Shown in pieces: positions 51,704 to 59,317 of a DNA stretch of 64,000 nucleotides; the first letter of the stretch is position 1, and each line of letters begins with the position of its first letter. The stretch comes from RYN-230 sp963770535 (GTDB taxonomy: Bacteria; Actinomycetota; Actinomycetes; Streptosporangiales; Streptosporangiaceae), in NCBI GenBank assembly GCA_963770535.1, contig CAVYPZ010000004.1:868001-932000 (forward strand). The letters are read 5' to 3'. The position numbers and the translations under genes were made by a program. Below the pieces are notes generated by a model. The model was not told where the DNA came from. It was given only the letters and a program-made list of their open reading frames with translations, and made no database searches.

Positions 51704-53308
51704 ATGACCGTCTCTGTCCAGCCACCCTGGCCGGGCCCCGCCAGCCAGGCCACGCCCCGCCGGGCGCACCGCCGCCCCGTCCTGATCGCCCTGATGACCT
51801 CGATGGCGCTGGCGGCCATGGATACCACCATCGTGTCCACCGCGATCCCGCAGGTGGTCCGCGACCTCGGCGGGTTCTCCCTGTTCAGCTGGGTGTTCTC
51901 CAGCTACCTGCTGACCCAGACCGTGACCATTCCCGTGCAGGGCCGCCTCGCCGACCAGTGGGGTCGCAAGCCGGTGCTCATCGCGGGCATCCTCGTCTTC
52001 CTGGCCGGCTCGGCGCTGTGCGCCTCCTCCACCACGATGGTCAGCCTGATCTTGTTCCGCGGGCTCCAGGGGATCGGCGCGGGCGGGGTGCAGGCCACCG
52101 TGAACACGCTGGCCGGTGACCTGTACGAGCTGTCCGAGCGCGGCCGGGTCCAGGGCTGGCTTTCCAGCGTGTGGGGGATCTCCGCGGTGATCGGCCCGGC
52201 GCTGGGGGGCAGCCTGGCGCAGTACGCGTCCTGGCGGTGGATCTTCCTCATCAACCTGCCGGTCGGGGCGGCCTCCATCGGACTGCTGGTGCGCTACCTG
52301 CACGAGAACGTGACCCGGACCCGGCACCGGATCGACGTGGCCGGCGGCGTCGCCATGTTCGCCGCCGCGGGTGCGCTCATCTTCGGCCTCCTGCAGGGCG
52401 GCGTGGCCTGGGCCTGGTGGTCGCCCCCGAGCGTCGCGGTGTTCGCCGTGGCGCTGGCCGCGGCGGCAGCCGCGGCGGTGGCCGAGCGCCGCGCCGCGGA
52501 GCCCATCCTGCCGCCGTGGTTCTGGCGGAGCCGTGTGCTCACCGGCTCGGCCGTGGCCGCTTTCGGCCTCGGCCTCCTGGTCATCGGCCCGACCACGTTC
52601 CTGCCCACCTACGGCCAGTCGGTGCTCGGCCTGGGCGCCGTGGCCGCGGGCGGCGTGCTCGCCGCGATGAGCATCGGCTGGCCGCTGGCCTCCTCCCAGT
52701 CGGCCCGGCTGTTCCTGCGGGTCGGGTTCCGTGACACCCAGCTGGTCGGCGCGGCTATCTGCCTCGTCGCGGTGGGGGCCTTCCTGCTCGCCCCCGATCC
52801 CGCCCCGGTGTGGCAGCCTGTCATCGAGACGTTCGTGCTCGGCGCCGGCCTCGGCTTGCTCTCCGTGGCCACGATCGTAGGCCCGCAGTCCACGGTCGGC
52901 TGGGGCCAGCGCGGCGTGGTGACCGGCACCGTGATGTTCTGCCGCTACCTCGGCCAGAGCCTGGGCGCGGCGATCTTCGGGGCGATCTTCAACGCGGCGC
53001 TGACCGGGAAACTGCACGCTGCACCGGCAGGGCTGCGCCCCCGCCTGCCGCACCAGGTCAGCGGAATCGCCGCCGCGCTGGCCCGGCCCCAGGCGGTGGG
53101 CCAGCACGCACCGGGCCAGGAAGCCGGCGACTACCTGCGGGCCGCGATCGCCACGGCCACCAGTCACGTCTATGCCGCGCTCACGGTCGTGGCCGCGCTG
53201 ACCTTCGCCGCCGCGCTGCTGATCATGCCGAGGCGGTTCAGCACCGAGGCCGGCGAGAGCGCCTCCACGGGGCCGGCGGGGAAAATGCCCGCGGGGAAAA
53301 TGGAGTGA
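51704..53308 (+). CDS. MFS drug-proton antiporter, DHA2/EmrB family
   Basis: A 534-residue membrane transporter with about 14 hydrophobic helices. Diagnostic motifs are MDTTIVSTAIPQVVRDLG (motif D1), GRLADQWGRKPVLIAGI (motif A) and RGLQGIGAGGVQATVNTLAGDL (motif B), then WRWIFLINLPVG (motif C-like). It is expected to export lipophilic drugs or metabolites using the proton gradient. The C-terminus has a repeat-like PAGKMPAGKME end. No TetR or MarR gene is adjacent; the response regulator lies 280 bp upstream, with no gene recognised in between. Confidence 0.92.
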   Translation: MTVSVQPPWPGPASQATPRRAHRRPVLIALMTSMALAAMDTTIVSTAIPQVVRDLGGFSLFSWVFSSYLLTQTVTIPVQGRLADQWGRKPVLIAGILVFLAGSALCASSTTMVSLILFRGLQGIGAGGVQATVNTLAGDLYELSERGRVQGWLSSVWGISAVIGPALGGSLAQYASWRWIFLINLPVGAASIGLLVRYLHENVTRTRHRIDVAGGVAMFAAAGALIFGLLQGGVAWAWWSPPSVAVFAVALAAAAAAAVAERRAAEPILPPWFWRSRVLTGSAVAAFGLGLLVIGPTTFLPTYGQSVLGLGAVAAGGVLAAMSIGWPLASSQSARLFLRVGFRDTQLVGAAICLVAVGAFLLAPDPAPVWQPVIETFVLGAGLGLLSVATIVGPQSTVGWGQRGVVTGTVMFCRYLGQSLGAAIFGAIFNAALTGKLHAAPAGLRPRLPHQVSGIAAALARPQAVGQHAPGQEAGDYLRAAIATATSHVYAALTVVAALTFAAALLIMPRRFSTEAGESASTGPAGKMPAGKME

Positions 53309-53378
53309 CCGGCCGGCCGCGGCGTTGCTAGGATTCAGGGCTCTTCCTCCCACCCCCACGCCACCGAGGTGATGCCCC

Positions 53379-55526
53379 ATGCCCGCGGCTAGCGGGACGC
53401 AGCACGACCCGCCGCCCGATTCCCCGGCCCGTGATCGCGAGCCCCCCGCCCCCGCCCCCGGTAACACCAGCGCAGCCTCCGTCCCCGGCCCTGATCCGGT
53501 CCTCGTTGCGGAACGTGAATACCTGAGCCAGTCGCGGCGCTTCCTGCGGCTGATGCGGGAGGATGTGCTGTCGCTGCGGGCCCTGGGCGGTGACCCAGTC
53601 TCCGAGGAATACCTGAAAGCCGACCTGTACCGGCGCGCGGAAGCGCTGAGCGACCTGCCGGACACGCCCCTGTTTTTCGGCCGGCTGGACTACGCGCCGG
53701 GCCCCGGCCCCGGTGGCGGCGAGTTCGCGGGGGAGCGGTTCCACGTCGGCCGCCGGCACGTGCACGACCAGGAGGGTCATCCGGTCGTGGTCAACTGGCG
53801 GGCCCCCGTGTCACGCCCGTTCTACCGCGCCAGCCCGGCCGATCCGATGGGGCTGGACCTGCGCCGCCGGTTCGGCTTTTCCGGCGGTGAGCTCACCGCC
53901 CACGAGGACGAGGTCTTCACGGGCCCCGGCGTGCAGCCTGGGCCGGCCGCAGGGGTGAGCCGCATCCTCATTGAGGAGATCGAGCGTCCCCGCTCCGGGC
54001 CGATGCGCGACATCGTGGCCACTATCGCCCCGGACCAGGACGACATCGTCCGGTCCGGGCCGGATCACACGCTGTGCGTGCAGGGCGCACCGGGAACCGG
54101 CAAGACCGCGGTCGGGCTGCACCGGATCGCATACCTGCTGTACGCCTTCCCGGGCCGGATGATCCGGGGCGGGGTCCTGGTGATCGGGCCGAACCGGGCC
54201 TTCCTGTCCTACATCCGCAACGTGCTGCCCGCCCTCGGCGAGGTGGACGTCACCCAGACGACCCTGGCTGACCTGCTGGCCCGGGTCCCGGTCCGGGCCC
54301 GCGACACTACCCGGGCCGCGCAGGTCAAGGGTGATCCGCGGATGGCCGCGGTGCTGCACCGGGCGCTCTGGGCCGGGCTGCGCGAGCCCGCCGAGCCGGT
54401 CGTGGTCGTCCGCGGCTCCCGGCGCTGGCGGATCGGCCCCGGTGAGCTGGGCGAGCTCGTCGCGGAGCTGCGTGAGCGCGGGGTCCGCTACGCCGCCGGC
54501 CGGGAGATGCTCGGCCACCGGATCGCCCACGTCATCCTGACCCGGATGGAGGCCGCCGGGGAGACGTGCGACGACCGGACCCATGAGGCGGTGCGGCGGA
54601 CCCGCCCGGTACGCGCCGCGGTGGACGCCATCTGGCCCAAGGCTGACCCGGTCCGGCTGGTCCTGCGCCTGCTGTCTGACCAGGCGCTGCTGGCCCGCGC
54701 CGCGGACGGGCTGCTGGACGGCGCCGAGCAGCAGGCGATCTGCTGGAACCCGGCGCCGCGGGGACCGGCCTCGGCCCGCTGGAGCCCGGCGGACACGGTG
54801 CTTATCGACGAGGCCAGTGACCTGATCGAGCGGACCCCCAGCCTGGCTCACGTGGTGCTGGACGAGGCCCAGGATCTGTCGCCGATGGAATGCCGCGCGA
54901 TCGGCCGGCGCTGCACGACCGGGTCGGCCACCGTGCTCGGTGACCTGGCCCAGAGCACCGCACCCGCCGCGGCCGGCAGCTGGCCCGGGATGCTGGGCCA
55001 CCTGGGCAAGCCCGGCGCCGAGGTGCGCGTCCTGGAGATGGGGTACCGGGTGCCGCGCCAGATCCTCGACTACGCGAATCAGCTGCTCGGCGAGCTTGCT
55101 CCCGGCCTGGCCCCGGCCCGGTCCCTGCGCCAGGACCCGGGCGCGCTCACCGTCCGGCATGCGCCGGCCGGGGCGCTGCCCGCGGCCCTGGCCTCCGCCT
55201 GCGCCGCCGCCCAGGGTGATCCCGGGTCCACCGCCGTGATCTCGGCCGACGACCAGGTGCCGTCGCTGACCCGCACGCTCGGCGCGGCCGGGGTACCGCA
55301 CAGCGTGCTGGACGGATCCGCGGACGGGCTGGCCGGCGGCGGCCTGGTGGTAGTGCCGGTCACCCTGGCCAAGGGCCTCGAGTTCGACCACGTGATCGTG
55401 GTGGAGCCAGGCCGGATCGCCACAGCGGAGGCCCGCGGCCTGCACCGGCTCTACGTCGCGCTGACCCGGGCCGTGTCCCGCCTCACCGTTCTGCACACCG
55501 AGCCGCTGCCCGCGCTGCTCTGCTAA
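53379..55526 (+). CDS. HelD-like RNA polymerase-associated ATPase (HelR-type)
   Basis: A 715-residue UvrD/Rep-like superfamily 1 ATPase of the HelD class. The N-terminus has the HelD coiled-coil arm (EREYLSQSRRFLRLMREDVLSL...EEYLKADLYRRAEAL) and then FFGRLDY...FHVGRRHVHDQEG and VNWRAPVSRPFYRA, a HelD hallmark. Walker A GAPGTGKTAV has K242; motif II is LDEAQDLSPMECR with D495; motif VI is LYVALTRAVSRLTVLH. HelD proteins remove RNA polymerase from stalled or rifamycin-bound complexes; the HelR subgroup confers rifamycin tolerance. I saw no rifamycin-associated element upstream. The N-terminal 45 residues are Pro/Ala-rich and variable. Confidence 0.9.
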   Translation: MPAASGTQHDPPPDSPARDREPPAPAPGNTSAASVPGPDPVLVAEREYLSQSRRFLRLMREDVLSLRALGGDPVSEEYLKADLYRRAEALSDLPDTPLFFGRLDYAPGPGPGGGEFAGERFHVGRRHVHDQEGHPVVVNWRAPVSRPFYRASPADPMGLDLRRRFGFSGGELTAHEDEVFTGPGVQPGPAAGVSRILIEEIERPRSGPMRDIVATIAPDQDDIVRSGPDHTLCVQGAPGTGKTAVGLHRIAYLLYAFPGRMIRGGVLVIGPNRAFLSYIRNVLPALGEVDVTQTTLADLLARVPVRARDTTRAAQVKGDPRMAAVLHRALWAGLREPAEPVVVVRGSRRWRIGPGELGELVAELRERGVRYAAGREMLGHRIAHVILTRMEAAGETCDDRTHEAVRRTRPVRAAVDAIWPKADPVRLVLRLLSDQALLARAADGLLDGAEQQAICWNPAPRGPASARWSPADTVLIDEASDLIERTPSLAHVVLDEAQDLSPMECRAIGRRCTTGSATVLGDLAQSTAPAAAGSWPGMLGHLGKPGAEVRVLEMGYRVPRQILDYANQLLGELAPGLAPARSLRQDPGALTVRHAPAGALPAALASACAAAQGDPGSTAVISADDQVPSLTRTLGAAGVPHSVLDGSADGLAGGGLVVVPVTLAKGLEFDHVIVVEPGRIATAEARGLHRLYVALTRAVSRLTVLHTEPLPALLC

Positions 55527-55553
55527 TCCGGGGGGCTCTGCTAGCCCCGGGGC
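55518..55553 (+). repeat. 18-bp duplication spanning the HelD stop codon
   Basis: CTCTGCTAATCCGGGGGG (55518-55535) is followed by CTCTGCTAGCCCCGGGGC (55536-55553). Each has Leu-Cys-stop in the same frame (TAA, then TAG). Confidence 0.75.
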
Positions 55554-55680
55554 CGAGCCCCCGGAGCCCCCGCTTGCCCGCTCCCGTATGCACGTCGTGT
55601 GCGGCTCGTGCCGGGTTGGTCGCCGGCTCGGAGGGAACCCGCCTTCGGCGGGCCCCGCCTCGCCGGCGAGCTACCGCGTG

Positions 55681-55758
55681 GGCCCGCCTGGCCGGCGGGC
55701 TGCGGCGGTGGCCCGCCTGGCCGGCGGTTTCGGCGGTGGCCCGCCCCGCTGCGGCGGT
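55681..55758 (-). repeat. 28-29 bp tandem repeats beside the XRE gene stop
   Basis: Units of GGCCCGCCTGGCCGGCGGG followed by a CGGCGGT tail occur at 55681-55709, 55710-55737 and, shortened, 55738-55758. They lie between the HelD gene and the end of the minus-strand XRE gene (stop at 55766). Confidence 0.8.
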
Positions 55759-55765
55759 GGCCCGG

Positions 55766-56569
55766 CTACTGGTCCTTGATCACCGAGGTCATCAGGCGGG
55801 CTGAGTCCGCGAACGACAGCGCAGTGGCGCGCAGGTGGTCGAAGAACATGTTGTAGCGGTCCACTTCCTCGACGTTCTCCACATACAGCGAGCTGGTCAG
55901 GTCCTCGAGGTAGACGACATCCGGGTCGGCCCGCTCCGGGAAGGCCAGGATCACGAACGGCCGCCCCATGGCCGGGTGGGCCCCGGCCCCGAACGGCAGC
56001 ACCTGGATCGCGACGTTCGGCAGGGCGCTCATCTCCAGCAGGTGCTCCAGCTGCAGGCGCATCAGCTCCGACCCTCCGACGCGGCGGTGCAGCGCGGCTT
56101 CATCGAGTACGGCCCACAGCTCAGGCGGCTCCTCACTGCGCAGGGTGGGCTGCCGGGACATCCGGACGGCAACGTTGCGCTCCACCGCCTCCTGGGCACC
56201 GTCCACCGCGCCCGCCGCGATCACCGCGCGGGCGTAGTCCTCGGTCTGGAGCAGCCCCGGGATCAGCGTGACCTCGTAGATCCGGATCTGTGAGGCGGCG
56301 CTCTCCAGCCCGATGTAGGTGGCAAACCGCGGCGCGATCGCGTCGCTGTAAGCGTGCCACCAGCCCTTCTGCCGCGACTCCCGGGCGAGTTGGACCAGGT
56401 TGTCCTGCTGTGGCCCGGGCACGCCGTAAAGCTGGAGCATGTCGCGGACGTCCCGGGGTGAGACCGATACCCGGCCGGTCTCGATGCGGCTGATTTTGGA
56501 CGTCGAGCACTCCAGGTGCTCGGCGACTTCCTCACAGGTCAGGCCGGCCGCATCGCGGAACCGGCGCAA
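55766..56569 (-). CDS. XRE-family regulator with DUF5753 (second copy), start uncertain
   Basis: At least 267 residues: helix-turn-helix RRFRDAAGLTCEEVAEHLECSTSKISRIETGRVS, then DUF5753 (GWWHAYSDAIAPRFATYIGLESAA, LIPGLLQTEDYARA, DPDVVYLEDLTSSLYVENVEEVDRY). It is the same architecture as the gene at 21395. Position 56569 is a TTG inside the conserved part; the reading frame continues upstream with TATQQSPTVRRRRLALEL, which homologues also have, but no ATG or GTG precedes it in frame. AGGAGGAG just before this stretch (about 56631) suggests that the natural start is near 56625, with an unusual start codon or a base error. Confidence 0.87.
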   Translation of the reverse strand: MRRFRDAAGLTCEEVAEHLECSTSKISRIETGRVSVSPRDVRDMLQLYGVPGPQQDNLVQLARESRQKGWWHAYSDAIAPRFATYIGLESAASQIRIYEVTLIPGLLQTEDYARAVIAAGAVDGAQEAVERNVAVRMSRQPTLRSEEPPELWAVLDEAALHRRVGGSELMRLQLEHLLEMSALPNVAIQVLPFGAGAHPAMGRPFVILAFPERADPDVVYLEDLTSSLYVENVEEVDRYNMFFDHLRATALSFADSARLMTSVIKDQ

Positions 56570-56873
56570 CTCCAGCGCGAGCCGGCGACGCCGGACCGTG
56601 GGACTCTGCTGCGTGGCCGTGGGGATCTCCTCCTGTCCGGTATGGGCCTTGCCTTCAGTGTGGCATCTGGTGCAGGGACCCCGCGGCGCTTAGCGTGAGC
56701 GCGACCACCTTCCCGCCGGATAAGTCCCCACCTGGGCATAAGCCGTCCTGGGCGGATGTCATAGTTGGGCGGTTTACGGGGGGTTCGTGGCCCTCCGGGC
56801 CGTCGGGCCACGGATCGTCCGCCTGCTAACCCGGCTCCCGCGCGCCCGGTCATGCGAACTCCTGAATGCATAT

Positions 56874-56886
56874 TGCAAAGAGCAAA
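56874..56886. promoter_or_regulatory. TTGC-N5-GCAA site upstream of the second XRE module
   Basis: TTGC (56874-56877) and GCAA (56883-56886) flank AAAGA in the divergent region, in an AT-rich patch. It resembles the CCTTGC-N4-GCAAGG palindrome at 21271-21286. Both could be targets of the adjacent DUF5753 regulators. Confidence 0.4.
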
Positions 56887-56948
56887 CGCAGGCGCCATCC
56901 TGATGTTGGCAACTCTTCGCCGTCGTCTGATTACTAGAGGTGATTTCG

Positions 56949-57266
56949 ATGGTCATGGGAGCTCCTGGGGTGAGTTCCCTGTCGTCGCCGGGCCAGGCCT
57001 ACCTGGACCAGCTGGACAGGTTGGCCCCCGTGCTGGCCAGGCACGGGATGAGCACGAACCTGATGGCGCCGGCGGGCCGGGTGCCGAGCCTGCGCGTGGT
57101 CAATCCCGCCGCGCCGGCTCTGGCCGAGGACGTGTACGCGGGCTGCTGTGAGGATGGCAGCTGGTGGTTCTGGTGGTCCTGGGCCGAGCGCATCGCGGCC
57201 GCCACCGAGCTGGAGTGCGCGGCCGAGCGGGTCGCCCATGTCCTGGCCGCCCCGCACGACAGCTGA
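56949..57266 (+). CDS. Small protein divergent from the XRE-DUF5753 gene
   Basis: A 105-residue protein; ATG 56949 has AGAGGTGA eight bases before it. The N-terminal half (LSSPGQAYLDQLDRLAPVLARHGMSTNLMAP) is helical. The core is aromatic: GCCEDGSWWFWWSWAERIAAATELECAAERVAHVLA. Similar small proteins accompany XRE-DUF5753 genes in other actinomycetes as far as I know, in the place where DUF397 often sits; the function is unknown, possibly as regulator antagonist. The paired cysteines (GCC) and the tryptophan cluster are notable. Confidence 0.72.
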   Translation: MVMGAPGVSSLSSPGQAYLDQLDRLAPVLARHGMSTNLMAPAGRVPSLRVVNPAAPALAEDVYAGCCEDGSWWFWWSWAERIAAATELECAAERVAHVLAAPHDS

Positions 57267-57374
57267 CTACCCGCCGGCGGCTGAGCCCCGGCTCCGGGCC
57301 TGACGGCGCGGGAAGCGGCGGCAATGACGTCGCTGGCTGGCCCGTGCGGGATTTGCTGGCTGGCGCCGCCGGGA

Positions 57375-57991
57375 CTACGGCGAGGCCGATGCTCGGCGCC
57401 TGGCCGGGCCGGAGGCGGAGGACAGGCCGGGGAAGGCCATCGTCCGGCCCAGCCAGGTCGTCGCGCGCAGCGCGCAGGCCCGGGCCTGCGCGGCGCCCCA
57501 GGCCCGCAGCCGAGGGTCGTCCAGCGCGACGATGCCCAGGTAGGCCCCGGCGACCCGGTTCTCCAGGTAGCCCGCGAGCGAGATCGCGGCGCGGGTGCCG
57601 TGCACCGGGAAAGGCAGCTGGTAGGCGGGCTGAGCGGCGGCAGGCCTGGCGCCCAGCGAGGTCAGCATGGCTTCCAGCTTGTCCCGGGCGATCTCGTGCT
57701 GGGTCCAGTCCCGCAGGGCCAGGTCCCGTGCCGCCGCGTCCAGCTGCGCGCCGGCCACCCCGTAGCCGTAGATGGCCGCGTTCACCGCGGCCAGCGCGGA
57801 CTGCAGTGCGGCGGCGGCAGGTCCCGTGGGGGAAGCATCCGCGATAGCCGGGCCGGTGGTGGCCGGGCCGGTGGTGGCAGGGCCGGTGGTGGCCCCGGGC
57901 CGGTGGTGGCCGGGCCGGTGGTGGCCGGGCCGGTGGTGGCGGGGCCGGTGGTGGCGGGGCCGGTGGTGGCGGGGCCGCTGGTGCTGGTCAT
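57375..57991 (-). CDS. DUF4439 ferritin-like protein with repeat-coded N-terminus (frameshift)
   Basis: The conserved part (57375 to about 57830) encodes a DUF4439-type four-helix protein: ALAAVNAAIYGYGVAGAQLD, LRDWTQHEIARDKLEAML, GTRAAISLAGYLENRVAGAYLGIVALDDPRLRAW. The start ATGACC at 57991 overlaps the stop of the upstream gene by four bases and begins in a 15-bp repeat tract (Gly-Pro-Ala-Thr-Thr units). One unit has two extra bases (CC at 57894-57895) that put the start and the conserved body in different frames. The metal ligands of true ferritins are only partly visible. The gene regularly precedes rimP in actinobacteria on the opposite strand. Confidence 0.78.
57849..57985 (-). repeat. 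Nine ~15-bp tandem repeats in the DUF4439 gene
   Basis: Units of the GGGCCGGTGGTGGCC type run from 57849 to 57985 with small changes (last base A or G). All are 15 bp except one that carries an extra CC (57894-57895), which breaks the frame. Confidence 0.93.
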
Positions 57992-58500
57992 CCGGCCGTC
58001 CGGTGCGTCCGCAGCAGCAGGGCGTGGCTGGCCTCGGAGGCCGCGATGCTCGCCAGCAGCTGGGCCAGGGCTGGGGGGACCAGGGCCAGCCGGCCGGCCT
58101 GGGAGCTGGCCGCCGCGTTCTCGTCCGCCTCCAGGGCGGCCAGCGTGGCCGCGGGCGCCGATCCGGTGCGCGGCGGGACGGGGGCCGACGGCGAGGCCCG
58201 CGGGGTGGCCCCGGGGCTGGGCGGCTCGATGAGCATCGACGTCAGCCGGGCCAGGTGCTCGCGGTGCTGCGCGAGCATCGGGCCGAGCGTGCCGGCCAGT
58301 CCCGGCGACCCGGCCATAGCCGCCCGGTACCGGCCGATCAGCGCCTGCTCCGTGCGGATCGCGGCCTTCAGCACGGCCACGTCGGGCCGGGGCGTCGGCG
58401 GGGCACCGAGCGCTCCCACGCCCTTGCAGCCTGCCGCCACCAGCGGCACCGCCGTCGCGGCCGCGGCGATCACGCTGCGCCGTCTCAGGTCTGCCCGCAC
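57988..58500 (-). CDS. Ferritin-like lipoprotein (DUF4439-related)
   Basis: A 170-residue lipoprotein. The GTG at 58500 with GGAGGAG five bases upstream is chosen; it gives a clean signal RADLRRRSVIAAAATAVPLVAAGC with lipobox VAAGC. The mature part is mostly helical: PDVAVLKAAIRTEQALIGRYRAAMA, LAQHREHLARLTSMLI, a Pro/Ser linker, and LAALEADENAAASSQAGRL...LLASIAASEASHALLL. The Glu/His spacing (EQ, HREH, EADE, SEASH) fits a ferritin-like four-helix bundle. Its stop overlaps the start of the next minus-strand gene by ATGA, so the two are coupled. Confidence 0.8.
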   Translation of the reverse strand: MRADLRRRSVIAAAATAVPLVAAGCKGVGALGAPPTPRPDVAVLKAAIRTEQALIGRYRAAMAGSPGLAGTLGPMLAQHREHLARLTSMLIEPPSPGATPRASPSAPVPPRTGSAPAATLAALEADENAAASSQAGRLALVPPALAQLLASIAASEASHALLLRTHRTAG

Positions 58501-58738
58501 CGCTCCTCCAGTCCCTGTCCCGGGGGTGCTCCCGCTGAGCGTAGGGGCAGCCGGGTAGTGCCCGGGGGCCGCCACCCCGGATGGGCGCCCGGCGCTTCCC
58601 GGATGGCCGCCGGACGGTCCGGGGTGGGAAATCTCAACTGCCGGGCACGCCGGAGCGCGGACGCGGCCGAGTCCCCCGTGCGGACGGTTAGGCTAGATCG
58701 CGCCGACAACAGCACAGGTCGCGGACGAGGAGGTCGTG

Positions 58739-59317
58739 ATGAGCGGTGAATCCCGTCACGTTCCGTCACGCCCGCGTTCCGCCAGCCGGCCAGACAATGC
58801 CGCCGACACCGCGCGACTGACCCGCGTGCTCGGGCCGGTCGTCGGGTCCGCGGGCCTGGACCTGGAGTCGGTGAAGGTCGTGGCCGCCGGGCGGCGCCGC
58901 CTGCTCCGGATCGTGGTGGACGCTGACCGTCGCCCCAGCCTGGATGACATCGCGGAGCTCAGCCGCTCGCTGTCCAAGGAGCTGGACGACTCGGGAGTCA
59001 TGGGCGAGGCCGCGTACACCCTGGAGGTCAGCTCGCCCGGGGTGGACCGCCCGCTCACTGAGATACGGCACTGGCGCCGCGCCCGGGGACGGCTGGTGCG
59101 CGTCCCGCTGGCCCCCGGGGCGCCGGGGTACCCGGGCACGATCGAGGGCAGGGTGATCACCGCGGGGCCGGGCGGGGTGATCCTGGATGCCGCCGGCCGC
59201 CAGCGCGAGTTCGGCTACCAGGATCTGGGACCCGGCCAGGTGCAGGTCGAGTTCGGCGGCGGGGGCGCCGCGCACGACGACGACCCGGGGGACGAGGGGG
59301 AGCCTGATGGACATTGA
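58739..59317 (+). CDS. rimP: Ribosome maturation factor RimP
   Basis: A 192-residue factor needed for maturation of the 30S subunit. N-terminal RimP domain: LTRVLGPVVGSAGLDLESVKVVAAGRRRLLRIVVDADRRPSLDDIAELSRSLSKELDD, with TLEVSSPGVDRPLTEIRHWRRARGRLVRV (family hallmark SSPGxDRPL), and a C-terminal SH3-like domain. The acidic Asp/Gly tail (HDDDPGDEGEPDGH) is common in actinobacteria. The start ATG 58739 has AGGAGG five bases upstream. It overlaps nusA by 11 bp. Confidence 0.95.
   Translation: MSGESRHVPSRPRSASRPDNAADTARLTRVLGPVVGSAGLDLESVKVVAAGRRRLLRIVVDADRRPSLDDIAELSRSLSKELDDSGVMGEAAYTLEVSSPGVDRPLTEIRHWRRARGRLVRVPLAPGAPGYPGTIEGRVITAGPGGVILDAAGRQREFGYQDLGPGQVQVEFGGGGAAHDDDPGDEGEPDGH

Noticed and set aside
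51689..53665. 658-codon minus-strand open frame
   Set aside because: It is antisense to the MFS and HelD genes, has Arg/Gly/His-rich composition typical of high-GC shadows and no recognisable domain.
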